DNA of 64,000 nucleotides from Coenobita brevimanus (GCA_032717465.1 CM064681.1:8594332-8658331); one strand, 5' to 3'. Positions 19,980-29,868 are shown, counted from the stretch's first letter. Numbers and translations are program-made. The notes: a model not told the origin generated them from the sequence alone.

Positions 19980-20058
<79 letters not shown>
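19980..20058. repeat. Compound (CT)n(CA)n microsatellite
   Basis: About 20 CT units with one interruption, then about 18 CA units. Confidence 0.97.
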
Positions 20059-20059
<1 letters not shown>

Positions 20060-20615
20060 GGCACGTGAGGAGACAGACCGTAATCCTACACGTCCGTTTC
20101 TCGCAACATCAAGTCCCGGATTCACAAACTTTCTCAACCTTAACTTTCTTCAATAAAGTGACTAAGTTTATTCTTGCTACTGACAGACGCTTAAATGAGC
20201 CCTCTTTCTTGGTACAGCGGTTCTTCAAAGCTTAATCTTACTCCTGTAGTTAAATGTCTCTCTCCTCATCTGAATGTACACTAAAGAAAATGTGATCGTA
20301 GAGACGCAGTTAAATTGTGAATGAGACTGTCCGCTCATGTTTTTTATTCTTTACTTAAATACTTCACACTAAAAATAAAATTGAAAAAATATTATATACT
20401 GAGCCAATTCATCTCAGTGAACAATAACTCACTATTCTGAAACTTGCTTATCCTGAGACTTGGCTAAGATCCCTTTCAGAATACCCCCCAGCTGCTCAGG
20501 TTAATTATCTTTCTCTCACCCCTTCTTGGCTTTAAATATTACCCTACATGTTTATAATTTATCTTACGAATTTCAGAAGGATAAGTGATTGGGGGGAAGG
20601 TGATAGGATGCTCAG
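20059..20615. other. No feature recognised
   Basis: The sequence appears unique and has no coding or repeat signal I can support. Confidence 0.4.
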
Positions 20616-20617
20616 CT

Positions 20618-20829
20618 TAACCCTTTCTGCCTGAGGATTTCTTTTTAATTAATTGTTCTTCTAGACGATTATCTCTCTCTCTCTCTCTGTCTCTCTCTCT
20701 CTCTCTATTTGACTTTGGGAAGCCTCACAGAATGAAGGAACTGGAAACTATCTCCATTAAAATCCATCAACTGAAGTCTCCCCAAAAGCTGAGTAAAATC
20801 GTTCGGATAAAAAAAAAATAAAAAAAATA

Positions 20830-20870
<41 letters not shown>

Positions 20871-20915
20871 TACTGCTACTTCTACTAATATTACTACTAC
20901 TACTATTATTATTGG
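20618..20915. repeat. Element A pair with (CT)n inside and (AAT)n after
   Basis: The end CTTAACCCTTTCTGCCTGAG (about 20,617) precedes core TTCTAGACGATTATC, which runs straight into (TC)n (20,670-20,706), then TTTGGGAAGCCTCACAGAAT. An inverted half follows: AAGCTGAGTAAAATCGTTCG (about 20,798), A-rich sequence, (AAT)n and (ACT)n to about 20,911. Confidence 0.8.
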
Positions 20916-20989
20916 TGATACCAGTAAAATGTCATCAAAAAGCAGGCGTTAATCAGGGCAATACACACTTCACCCTAGACGTTTAAATC

Positions 20990-22075
20990 AGCCGCAGGAC
21001 ACGCCAGAGGGCCGAGAGAGGGTGATAGGGTGTTGGGTTCTGGCGGGGTGCGACAGGCCCACTCAGATGACACCCTAGGCTAACAATGGGTGACACTGAG
21101 AAGGTAAACACGCGCGACATGTGAACCACCGCAAGCCACAAAAGAGGACAGGGGGAGAGGGTATGGGGACAAAAAGGAGGGGAGGAGGGGTAGGGGAAGG
21201 TAGGGGAGGTTAAAGGAAGGGAGGAGGGAAAGGGGAAGGTAGGGGAGGTTAAAAGGAGGGGAGGAGGGGTGGGGGAAGGTAGGGTAGGTAGGAGAGGAAG
21301 GGAGGTACGACGGGGGGACAGGGGACAATGACAGGGACGAACCGCACGACACTCGGGATAAAAGAAAAGGTGGACAATTGGGAGGAGGGGAGAGGGAGGG
21401 AGGAAGGGAGAAGGAGGGAGGAGGGGTGAGGTAGGGAGAGGGAAGGAGGAAGGGAGAAGGAGGAAGGATGGAAGAGAAAAGGAGAAACGGGGAGGATGGA
21501 AGAGGCAGGGTATAGAAGACAAGAAAGAGGGAAAGCAGTGATGGAAGACGTAAATTAGAGGAGGGAAGAAGGGGAAAGGAGAGGTAGTCACGAGGGAGGA
21601 AGGGTAGGGAAGACAAGGAAGGAGACAGGAAGGGACGGCAGGGGGAAGTGACAGGGGTGAACCATGTGACAAAGGAAGTGTGACCACGAGAGGGTGTGGT
21701 GGCAGGAGGCAGGGGAGGCAGGGAGAGGCGATAGGTGAGGCAGAGAAAGAGAGAAGAGGCGGCATGGAAGGCAAGAGGAGGGCTGCAGGGGAGAAAGGCA
21801 GAGGGTCATGGAAGACAGCGCAGAAGGGAGGCAGGGGTAGGAAGGGAGAGGCAGGGAAATGGGACACAGGGAATGCAGGGAAGCCGGGGAAGGGCAGCAG
21901 GTAGGACACAATGACAGGGGTGGACCGCGGGACAAAAGGAGTGTGACCAAGAGAGGGTGTGATGATGGGTTTCCGGTTGCCACAAGAGGGTTGACCGTGG
22001 CTCCTCTACCTGCCTGCCTGGTTGTGATTGTGTGTGGGGACAGGTGAGCAGGTGAGGGGGGGAGGGGAGTATTAG
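20990..22075. repeat. Polypurine (G/A) kilobase with higher-order repeats
   Basis: The plus strand is almost entirely purine with GGGAGG/GGAGGAGGGG words. A longer landmark (GACAATGACAGGG.GAACCG, then GTGTGACCACGAGAGGGTGT in two copies) recurs near 21,315, 21,650 and 21,910, so blocks of roughly 260-330 bp appear duplicated. Long Ser/Pro/Leu open frames on the minus strand (up to 308 codons) are compositional. Mirror-repeat polypurine can form triplex (H-)DNA. Confidence 0.85.
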
Positions 22076-22089
22076 GGGCAGCATTTATA

Positions 22090-22480
22090 AACCTTCTTAA
22101 GCGTAAGTCATGCATAGGATTACTTGCTTGTGCTTTAATCTTCATTCATACAGCAACCATTCATATCACAACCAAGCATTCTTGATCTTCTATTGTGGAT
22201 ACGGCTGCTTGGTTAGGCTTATATTTTCACTCATACAATACTAAACACTTCAAAATCAACTAGACTGAATATTAAGGTGAAAAATACGATGAAACAAAAT
22301 TACTTTCATAATATTCAACTGCTATGAAGACTTAACCGCAAAAAACTGGTCAAGATTGGTCGTACATAAGATCCCTGTTCTCCTCTCACCTGCTAACAAG
22401 GATCACCTTAGGAGGAACTGTTCATGTTTGTGGATGTAATTTAGTCAACTAATACTTTCTCTTTCTTTGTTTCTAGATCC
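22090..22480 (+). repeat. Duplicated locus, copy 1 (holds the empty site for family C)
   Basis: 22,208-22,480 aligns with 23,494-24,003 through TTTTCACTCATACAATACTA/AACACTTCA, TCTCACCTGCTAACAAGGAT, GGAGGAACTGTTCATGTTT and TTTGTTTCTAGATCC. At 22,295-22,307 the sequence CAAAATTACTTTC continues directly into ATAATATTC, without the roughly 230-bp insert found in copy 2. Upstream (22,090-22,200) there are further GCATAGGATTACTTGC-type units. Confidence 0.65.
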
Positions 22481-22499
22481 TATACTCATTCTGTTTCTA

Positions 22500-22640
22500 A
22501 CCCATTCTGTCTGAGAATGTCATTTTATTCTATGTTTACTATTGCCTCTAGTAGAGAAGTTAACAAAATCTATACCTTATTTCTCCAGTGCGAATATCTA
22601 TATTGAGGTGAACAAAACTATCTGTAAATAGCAAAATTCC
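22500..22640. repeat. Decayed element A sequence
   Basis: CTAACCCATTCTGTCTGAGA, then TTTTATTCTATGTTTACTAT and TGCCTCTAGTAGAG; weak match only. Confidence 0.4.
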
Positions 22641-22860
22641 AATGATTAATAGGTCACTGGATTGAGAAGGACAATCTGTGTAGTGGCCTGCTTAATTTTA
22701 TCCTTATCTTTACTTATACAACTACCAAACACATCATAGGCAAACCATGTTGAGCATAACACCTACAAACCGATTATTTTTTCTATTTTATTTTTGCTAT
22801 TTCCATGTGTTATAAACAGCTTGAGAGAGGCTTTTTCAGTTCGGGTGCTTCATATAACTT
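22640..22860. repeat. Third diverged unit of the 22-24 kb duplication
   Basis: TTACTTATACAACTACCAAA plus CACATCA at about 22,715 matches the 'cactcatacaactaccaaacacttca' part of the other two copies. Confidence 0.45.
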
Positions 22861-22861
22861 A

Positions 22862-22935
22862 AATCAATCCCTTCGCTACTAATGGTTCTTTCCAAACTGA
22901 GTAAAAATCGTCTGGTAGTAACAACAATACACCAA
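22862..22935 (-). repeat. Element A copy
   Basis: AATCCCTTCGCTACTAATGG at the end, then CCAAACTGAGTAAAAATCGT and CTGGTAGTAACAACAAT. Confidence 0.8.
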
Positions 22936-23084
22936 AAACTACAGGAACGTCATTATATTTAAGAGAGTAAGTTGTGCATAAGATTGCTTGTCTATGCTTT
23001 ACCATCACTCAGGAACATTCCAATAAGGGTAGATTAACAGCCAACAGACAATGATTTTTTGATCTTTAGCGTAACTTATGACAC

Positions 23085-23455
23085 TGCCAACAAACCAAAA
23101 ATTTCTTGATCTTCAAATGTTTAAGTTATTTCAAGTTATAAGTTTGCCAACATACAATAAATTCTTCATCTTAAAAAGCTTAAGTTTTAGGACTGCCAAC
23201 AAACAATATATTTCTTGTTTTAAATGCATGTAAGTTTCAAGACTGCCAACGAACAATAAATTTCTTGATCTTAAAAAAATGTGTAAGTTTTAGGATTGTC
23301 AAGAAACCATCAATATCTTTATCTTAAATATGTGTTAGTTGAAAGAGTGCCCACAAACACTCTACACATCTTGATCTAAAAAACAAAGTGTAAGTTATAA
23401 TACTGCCAACCAACAAATTCTTGATCTTAAAAATGTCTAATTTATAAGATTACTT
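23085..23455 (+). repeat. Minisatellite, about 50-60-bp unit
   Basis: About seven diverged units of GACTGCCAACAAACAATAAA, TTTCTTGATCTTAAAAA and GTGTAAGTTTTAG. It lies between the two main copies of the 22-24 kb duplication. Confidence 0.8.
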
Positions 23456-23493
23456 GCTTATACCGCCATCTAGAAATTGAACTGTTTATAAGA

Positions 23494-23781
23494 CTGCCTG
23501 GTTAAAGTTCTGGTTTCACTCCCTAGGCTACCAAACACTTCACAACAAAACCGGAGTGATGTAGTGATAAAAAATGCAGCGAATCAATATTACTGGGGGC
23601 TGGAGAGGGACGCCTTCACGAGGTGGCACTGATATAATGGGTGGTGGAGCTGCCCTGCTATGTAAGCGACCTTCATCTTCGCCTCTATCCCTTGAAAAAA
23701 GGACGGTGGGCGCAACAGGAGGACAACTTCAGCCTGCACTCCACCGAGTTCACGTCACTTACTACTACTACCACCACCACC

Positions 23782-23822
<41 letters not shown>

Positions 23823-24003
23823 CAATTATTCCTGATAATAATGAACTACCATGACGATTTAGTTATCGCAAAAATTAGGCAAGATTCTTTATCAATGCGG
23901 CCCTGGGGATCCTCTCACCTGCTTGTAAGGACCACTTCAGGAGAAACTGTTAATATTTATGTAAGTACTTTCGTGGAATTATTAGTTTCTTGTTTCTGGA
24001 TCC
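23494..24003 (+). repeat. Duplicated locus, copy 2 (interrupted by family C)
   Basis: It aligns to 22,208-22,480 on both sides of the insert. The left part includes TACCAAACACTTCACAACAA and the right part GAACTACCATGACGATTTAG, CGCAAAAATTAGGCAAGATT, TCTCACCTGCTTGTAAGGAC and TTGTTTCTGGATCC. Confidence 0.65.
23595..23822 (+). mobile_element. Family C SINE-like insertion with (TAC)n tail
   Basis: The body starts GGCTGGAGAGGGACGCCTTC, ACGAGGTGGCACTGATATAA. It ends in (TAC/CAC)n at 23,759-23,822. The flanks caatattactg (left) and caattattcctg (right) resemble each other and the empty-site sequence CAAAATTACTTTC at 22,295, consistent with a diverged 11-12-bp target duplication. A second copy lies at 52,338-52,552. 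It has no coding capacity, and the polymerase III promoter is not obvious. Confidence 0.75.
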
Positions 24004-24042
24004 GACCGTACGCAAAGATTTAGTGGGAATAAAGGTAGGGTT

Positions 24043-24043
24043 A

Positions 24044-24089
<46 letters not shown>

Positions 24090-24174
24090 GGAGGAGGAGG
24101 AAGAGGAGGAGGATAAAGATGATGATGACGATGTTGATGATGATGATGATGATGATGATGGTGATGAAGAAGAA

Positions 24175-24209
<35 letters not shown>

Positions 24210-24295
24210 GGAGGAGGAGGAGGAGAAGGATAAAGATGATAATGATGATGATGATGACGGTGACGATAATAATGATGATAATGATGATGATGATT
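24043..24295. repeat. (ATG)n/(AGG)n/(AAG)n compound microsatellite
   Basis: About 250 bp of GAT repeats with GGA islands at two places, itself a roughly 110-bp duplication (24,087-24,122 resembles 24,208-24,242). Met/Arg/Lys and Ser frames are artefacts. Confidence 0.95.
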
Positions 24296-24415
24296 GCAAG
24301 GAGAACGGTAGTATGATCTGTTTATATTAGTGAAGTCATTATTAAGCTTAAACGGGGTTGCCTCAATATCTGTATGGGTCCGATTTTCAACTATCTCTTT
24401 ATATTAGTAGAGAAA

Positions 24416-24540
24416 GTTAACTCCCTTCACTACGATGATATGTTACCTTATTCTCCCTTCCTCTAAAAGACTTTATTCTACTTTATTTTATTCTATTTTG
24501 GAATAAGGTTTACCATGAAGGGGTTGAGGAAGGCTGTCTA
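24416..24540. repeat. Element A copy with both ends
   Basis: GTTAACTCCCTTCACTACGA (24,416) runs through CCTCTAAAAGACTTTATTCT to ACCATGAAGGGGTTGAGG (24,510-24,527), about 110 bp end to end. Confidence 0.7.
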
Positions 24541-24564
24541 ACAATCCCCCGCCCCCCTCGGTTC

Positions 24565-24655
24565 GAAAATTCTCTCCAAAACCTGAAAAAAAAAAATGTC
24601 TGCTAGAAACAAGAATATAAGGGAAAATACATCATTAGGGTGAAGGGGTTAGGGC
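24565..24655 (-). repeat. Element A half-copy
   Basis: TTCTCTCCAAAACCTGAAAA, then AATGTCTGCTAGAAACAAGA and the end ATTAGGGTGAAGGGGTTAGG. Confidence 0.65.
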
Positions 24656-24805
24656 GAGCGTAGATTTTTTTTTTATTTTTTGGGGAGAAGTTTACATATA
24701 ATTTACCTATATAGAAGGCTTGTCAAAAAATTAAATGACAAAATTTCTGTACCTTTCGTCATTCAAAATATCGATCTAGAGGCCAAAGGTGTGGTCTACC
24801 TGTAA

Positions 24806-24985
24806 TTAACCCCTTCAGTTCGGTGATTTCCCATACTCTTCTCTCTACTGACAAAAGATTAATATTCAGCTCAAGAGAGACTTTTCGAGTTAGAAGGGAC
24901 AGGTATGGTCTACGACTCTACGGGGAACTCTCTTCTAATCAAAATCGGAAGGTGGTGAGGAAAAAATTAAGTCCATGTTCTATGA
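24806..24985. repeat. Decayed element A sequence
   Basis: An end AATTAACCCCTTCAGTTCGG (24,804) and TATTCAGCTCAAGAGAGACT are recognisable; the rest is diverged. Confidence 0.6.
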
Positions 24986-24991
24986 GGTTAC

Positions 24992-24998
24992 TAATAGC

Positions 24999-25033
<35 letters not shown>

Positions 25034-25035
25034 TA

Positions 25036-25071
<36 letters not shown>

Positions 25072-25122
25072 TTATAATATCAATAATACAAAACAACAGC
25101 AATAATAATAATAATGATGATG

Positions 25123-25154
<32 letters not shown>

Positions 25155-25208
25155 TAATAATAAAAATAACAAAACAACAATAACAAAACTAATAATAATA
25201 ATAATGAC

Positions 25209-25289
<81 letters not shown>

Positions 25290-25296
25290 CAATAAT
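24992..25296. repeat. (AGT)n then (AAT)n microsatellite, about 300 bp
   Basis: AGT units grade into AAT units with CAA, AAC and ATG variants. Confidence 0.97.
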
Positions 25297-25339
25297 TACG
25301 ACAGTCCCATAACATACTTTTAATTACCTCTCTCCATAT

Positions 25340-25462
25340 TGTATTAATTAACTCAGAAGAGATTTTTCGTATTGAAGGGGTAAATGAATGGCATATTTAA
25401 CCTCTCCACAAGGGGGAAAACATACTAACTCCAAACCCGAAAAAAAATCACCCGGAGACAGC

Positions 25463-25506
<44 letters not shown>

Positions 25507-25545
25507 TAATAAAGTCACCAAACTGAAGGGGATAAAACCATAGCC
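25340..25545. repeat. Element A pair, one interrupted by (AAT)n
   Basis: First half: AATTAACTCAGAAGAGATTT to TATTGAAGGGGTAAATG. Second: TTTAACCTCTCCACAAGGGG (25,395), CCGAAAAAAAATCACCCGGA, (AAT)n at 25,463-25,512, then CACCAAACTGAAGGGGATAA (25,516-25,535). The microsatellite lies between the core and the distal end. Confidence 0.8.
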
Positions 25546-25707
25546 CAATCCCAGCGTTAAATCTACGTTGCATATCAAACGTGGTGGACGTGGAAGTTTT
25601 ATGAACCTCAACCACACTTTCGTTGGGACTTTTTCAACTCTTTTCTCGCCGTATTCCTCGCCCCAGCTCGGCCCGACACGTACGCACTACGATCTTACGA
25701 ACATCGG

Positions 25708-25885
25708 TGGCTATCAACACTCTCAGGCTCCTATGATTCACTCCCAGCTGACTAAAATCGTCTGGCTTTCGCTAGGGTTAAATACTAGATCAATCCCTAC
25801 GATGAGAGGGTTAGTGGTGGCAATATCAACACTCAGGCTCCTAAGACTCCCAGCTAAGTAAAATCGTCTGGCGTTAACTGGAATG
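25708..25885 (-). repeat. Two tandem element A units, about 105-bp period
   Basis: CAACACTCTCAGGCTCCTA...CCAGCTGACTAAAATCGTCTGGC is repeated as CAACACTCAGGCTCCTA...CCCAGCTAAGTAAAATCGTCTGGC. Between them lies an A end, ATCAATCCCTACGATGAGAG / GGTTAG. Confidence 0.8.
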
Positions 25886-26250
25886 AAGCAACAGGTATTC
25901 CGAATCATGAGAGAGAAAACAAAAAACAATTATATTCACGAAGAGACCACAAAGGGAGTTCCATGTGTGGTGAAGAAAGGCTAGGAATCGGCGAGACGAG
26001 TCCTGTAATCTGTACGAGAATAAATGTAACGCGCCCGACACTCTGAAATCATCGACAAATTCAGCAGATTAATCGTATTTCGCATCTTCGTCTGTGTGTC
26101 GGCAAATATCGCACAACTAAGGGCGGAAAACTGGTAGGGGAGGCGGTGAGGAAAGGGCCACCATACTGTAGAGCACAACGTAAACACACATAACACACGT
26201 ACACGAGCCTTTGTTTATATATCAACACTATCGGGGGGATGTAGCGGCCG
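25886..26250. other. No feature recognised
   Basis: The sequence appears unique; CCTGTAATCTGTACGAG at about 26,003 weakly recalls the D-associated segment. Confidence 0.4.
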
Positions 26251-26252
26251 AG

Positions 26253-26341
26253 TGTGTGTGTGTGTGTGTGCGTGTGTGTGTACGTGTTGAGGGTGTGTGC
26301 GTATGTGTATGTGTGGAATGAGAGGGGGTGTGTGTGTGTGT
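26253..26341. repeat. Interrupted (GT)n microsatellite
   Basis: GT runs are interrupted by CG, AC and GAATGAGAGG. Confidence 0.9.
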
Positions 26342-26526
26342 AGCAGGGGAGCGTGGCGGGTGCTGCCCTCGTGCGGACAAAGAATGAACCACAGCCGCCA
26401 ATGCTAAGGGCAACACCGTCTCAACCTAGACTGTCCTCTGTCCTAACGACCAAACAAACAGTCCAAATACGCCAGATTCTGCAAAAAAATCCTTGGCAAA
26501 TCAACAGCACAAGTACGGTAGATTAA

Positions 26527-26919
26527 ATGAATCTAGAATTCACTTCGCAATCCCCTGAAGGCATCACACAAACTAAACTAATTACGGGGAGGATGAGTCA
26601 GGCAGTGTCAGTGGCTGCCTGTGTGCCAAATCCGAGGCGGCTCCTGGACGCTTGGTTTCATGCTAGAAACGAGCCAATATTATGCATAATTGCTCCTAAT
26701 GGCCCTACTTACGCGATCATACCTAAAAGTGGCAACATTTTGAGGGAGTTTCTGGCAATCTCCACCAGGACGTACAGCTGTCGCAATTCCTCTAAATATT
26801 CCCGACAAGTTTTCAGCGGGGTAATTACACATGCTACTTGCTCATCCGAATCTACTAAGGTATTAAGTGATGAGAAGGACGGAGATTACAGAAGTGGTAT
26901 GCTGTACAGGGCGAAATGA
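26527..26919 (+). CDS. Unrecognised 130-codon open reading frame (weak)
   Basis: This is the only frame above 100 codons whose translation is not low-complexity or repeat-derived. It begins ATG at 26,527 and ends TGA. The product is mixed in composition, with several Cys and Ser residues, no signal peptide or membrane segment that I can see, and no family I recognise. The region is unique sequence between a (GT)n tract and AT-rich DNA. No splice signals or promoter were identified. A chance open frame is the most likely explanation; a decayed exon is the alternative. Confidence 0.12.
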   Translation: MNLEFTSQSPEGITQTKLITGRMSQAVSVAACVPNPRRLLDAWFHARNEPILCIIAPNGPTYAIIPKSGNILREFLAISTRTYSCRNSSKYSRQVFSGVITHATCSSESTKVLSDEKDGDYRSGMLYRAK

Positions 26920-27463
26920 ACCCAGATTCTAAAATAAAAATGATAAGGTAGGAAGAGATGATTTGAAAATCGAAGAGGCTATGTAAGACGGAAGGAGGAA
27001 ACTCTTAGCAGAATTTTAAGCATCTTTAAGAATTCTAATACCATATCCAAAAGAAAATCATCAAATAATATTCTCAGTAGTAACAATATACTTACCCGGT
27101 TTCTGTAATTAAAAGGTGAATGTATTATTAAAAGCGAACAGACTAATATAATAAAAATTAACCCAAGTAGACTACGAGTAAGCGATGTGCAATATATAAT
27201 GTACTCTTAACGTATACCGTTTTTAATAACCTAACGCTAAAGTGCCAAACAAAAGAGTTGTATTCCTAAAGTTACTCTCGGATTATTATTATTTTTTTTT
27301 TGAACGACTATGACATCGATGGAAAAAAAAAAAAACTCCCCTGAAATGGCACATTTATTAAAAACCCTGGAAGTTCTTAGCCAACAAAACTTACAGATTA
27401 TAATAGATAAAGGTACAGTCACGGCTAGTGTTTCTCCAAAACATGGTAGAAAGTATGTCACCT

Positions 27464-27465
<2 letters not shown>
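26920..27465. other. No feature recognised
   Basis: AT-rich unique sequence with short T and A runs near 27,290-27,333. Confidence 0.4.

Positions 27466-27466
<1 letters not shown>

Positions 27467-27516
<50 letters not shown>
27467..27516. repeat. (AT)n(AC)n microsatellite
   Basis: About 20 AT units followed by five AC units; a short (TAGA)n follows at 27,529-27,544. Confidence 0.95.
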
Positions 27517-27682
27517 AGAGTATATTAGATAGCTAGATAGATAGAGATATCTTTACTCACTGGATCAGTGCTCCTAACGTTTGATTTTTTCATAAAATAT
27601 TATTTAATGATCATTATTTCTTAAAATTATTCTTTTCCCCTAACCCCAGAATTTTTCCAAAGATTGTTTGTGTTGATGCTGC

Positions 27683-27685
27683 TAA

Positions 27686-27719
<34 letters not shown>

Positions 27720-27731
27720 GCTGCTGCTGCT
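27683..27731. repeat. (TTG)n/(CTG)n microsatellite
   Basis: About 12 TTG units followed by four CTG units. Confidence 0.95.
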
Positions 27732-27989
27732 TACCCTCACTCTCGCTAGTGCCAGAAGCGCAAGGCATCATAGTCAATTAACCTCAAAATATTTACAGCA
27801 GGGCAAGATACTTATCACTATTTGTTAATTTCCACAGCGCCAATATATCAACTTGCTATTACCTTCTTGTTAACTCACCTTGATTAGTGAACAAATGATG
27901 CTTCCAGGTGTTTAGCTTCTTGGATATATTCACATTTATTTGTATGGATCAGTGTGTCAATCACATACAGAAAAAAAAACTCTTGTTTA

Positions 27990-28210
27990 CACACACACAC
28001 ACACACACAAACTCTCTCTCACTCTCTCTCCTTTACATTCACTTCGTTCGTTTAACCTCCTGACGATTTCATTCACGCCAAGGAAAGGTTCTTTTAGTGA
28101 ATGAACTGCAGTTCATGTGCATCTAAAATTCAGTATGATGGTGTTATTAATATTATGCTGATTTTACCGTAGATGACTGAATTCAGGTTCAGGTGGTGAA
28201 AGGGTTAAAT
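27990..28210. repeat. (AC)n(TC)n microsatellite followed by element A fragments
   Basis: (AC)n then CTCTCTCACTCTCTCTCC to about 28,031. Then CGTTTAACCTCCTGACGATT plus TCATTCACGCCAAGG (about 28,050). A terminal GTGGTGAAAGGGTTAAATGG lies at 28,193-28,212. Confidence 0.7.
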
Positions 28211-28286
28211 GGTCTACAGTTAATAAACGATGCTTCACTGTATTTACCCTTACAATACAAATCTGCCACTATGTGTTGCCACTTAT

Positions 28287-28290
<4 letters not shown>

Positions 28291-28344
<54 letters not shown>
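28291..28344. repeat. (TC)n microsatellite
   Basis: About 27 TC units. Confidence 0.98.
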
Positions 28345-28345
<1 letters not shown>

Positions 28346-28556
28346 ACAGTCCTTTCCCTGAATCCCAGATGTCCACCTACGTGACATACATCTGCACATG
28401 TCACCACTTTGGCGCTAATAATCGTCATCCAAATAGAATAAATGCTAAGGTTATCTCATTTAAGACTGGAGTTATGGTTATTAGTGGGATAGTTCTGTGA
28501 CATGTCATGTCAACGTTCAGTTTAATCGACTTTACCGGATATCAAATAATCAAACA

Positions 28557-28645
28557 ATTTCAAGCCGTAACCTGGAATGCATCTCGCGTTCTTCCGGACA
28601 GCAGATCGCTTCCCTAACCACTTGGCCTAAGCAAGACCGCCAGTG
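28557..28645 (-). mobile_element. tRNA-derived SINE head (candidate)
   Basis: The reverse complement reads GGCGGTCTTGCTTAGGCCAA, GTGGTTAGGGAAGCGATCTG, CTGTCCGGAAGAACGCGAGA, TGCATTCCAGGTTACGGCTT. The GGCCAAGTGGTTAGGG segment resembles a tRNA A box and GGTTACGGCTT a decayed B box, in correct order and spacing for a tRNA-like head. It is not an intact tRNA: acceptor pairing is not evident. The body would run leftward. Confidence 0.5.
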
Positions 28646-28807
28646 ATGCATGAAGGATGCTGGACGGGACTCAACATCATGGAAGCCTATATCTCTTCAG
28701 CACGATAACTGTTTTTTTTTTTCTTTTTTTTTTTTTTTGGCTACACCATGGCGATTATAACAGCTACTCCTGAAATGCTTTTAGTGAAGGATTTAGACGC
28801 ATTATTA

Positions 28808-29038
28808 ATCCTTCACTGCTAAGCTAATTTTGCTTGCTTGTTTGCCTCTTCAATCTTATGGCGTGTTTTATATATTTATTTTTTTTGTTGCTCCTCCCAG
28901 GCAAGTTTATTCGGTTAGAGTTCCCTGGTTTTGATGGGGTTAGTTAAAAAATCGACTGAAACATTTTTATCTTTGATATCTAGAGCTTCCAGTACGAAAG
29001 TTCTCCCGCAAACTGAGTAAAATCGTCTGGCAGTAGCA
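28808..29038. repeat. Element A copy plus foldback
   Basis: ATTAATCCTTCACTGCTAAG (28,801) leads through T-rich sequence to GTTGCTCCTCCCAGGCAAGT / TTATTCGG (28,887) and ends TTGATGGGGTTAGTTAAA (28,932). An inverted half follows: CAGTACGAAAGTTCTCCCGC, AAACTGAGTAAAATCGTCTG, GCAGTAGCAG (28,990-29,038). The two half-copies can pair over about 150 bp. Confidence 0.8.
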
Positions 29039-29164
29039 GGATATAAATGGCAAAATTGCGTTACCTCATTAGATGAATATTACGCTTGGTATCATCCGGA
29101 AATATCAGCGTAGGAAGATATTTTGTTTTTGGTTTTGTTAATGCTATTTTTGTTACTATCGTTG

Positions 29165-29325
29165 CCATCGTCGTCGTTATGGTAGTAGTAGTAGTAGTAC
29201 CGGTAGTAGTAGTAGTAGTAGTAGTAGTAGTTGTTGTTGTTGTTGTTGTCGTCGTCGTCGTTGTTGTTGCTGTCGTATTATTATTATTATTTTGGTGTTT
29301 TTGTTGTTGCTGTTGTTGTTGTTAC
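29165..29325. repeat. (GTC/GTA/GTT)n compound microsatellite
   Basis: Trinucleotide blocks change in order TCG, TAG, TTG, TCG, TTG, ATT, TTG. Confidence 0.95.
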
Positions 29326-29418
29326 CCCAGGCTCGTCCGGAAATGAACCCACTGGACCTCAAAAACTGGCCACATCAACCGCACGCCCCCAGAGATCCCT
29401 GTGTTAAAGTTATACTGA

Positions 29419-29466
29419 GGGACTTTCCTGTAACTACAAGACGATTTTATTCAGCTTACAGGATAG
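29419..29466 (+). repeat. Element A half-copy
   Basis: CTACAAGACGATTTTATTCA plus GCTTACAGGATAGACC, immediately before the expanded copy. Confidence 0.75.
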
Positions 29467-29482
29467 ACCATTAAGTGGTGAT

Positions 29483-29868
29483 TAACCCCTTCAGTTCGAT
29501 GACGCGCTGGTATATTGCACCTTATACTTATTCCCCCAGACGATTTTTTTTGCAACGTATACCTCCAGACGATTTTTTTTGCAGCGTATACTTCCAAACG
29601 ATTTTTTTGCAACTTATACCTCCAGACAAATTTTCTCGCAACGTATACCCTCAAACGATTTTTTGCAATGTACTCGTATACCTCAGACGATTTTTTGCAA
29701 TGTATACCTTCAGACGATTTTTGCAACGTATACCTTCAGACGATTTTTGCAACGTATACCTTCAGACGATTTTTTGCAACGTATACCTTCAGACGATTTT
29801 TGCAACGTATACCTCCAGACGATTTTACTCAGTTTAGGAAAGGTCTCTCGTAATGAAGGGGTCAGTAA
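29483..29868 (+). repeat. Element A copy expanded internally into a 26-29-bp minisatellite
   Basis: The copy starts TTAACCCCTTCAGTTCGATG (29,479-29,498) and ends CTCTCGTAATGAAGGGGTCA near 29,863. Between them are about ten units of CCAGACGATTTTTT plus TGCAACGTATAC plus CTT/CTC (29,534-29,830), the last reverting to CCAGACGATTTTACTCAG. Both ends are present, so the array arose inside one element by duplicating the core with a short spacer. Reading frames across it repeat QTIF/RRFL/SDDF and are artefacts. Confidence 0.92.

Noticed and set aside
20983..21909. 308-codon Ser/Pro/Leu-rich open frame on the minus strand
   Set aside because: Pyrimidine strand of a polypurine tract; stops are rare because TAA/TAG/TGA need purines.
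28557..28645. Functional tRNA gene
   Set aside because: The A-box region is tRNA-like, but the B box is decayed and acceptor-stem pairing is not evident; a SINE head is more likely.
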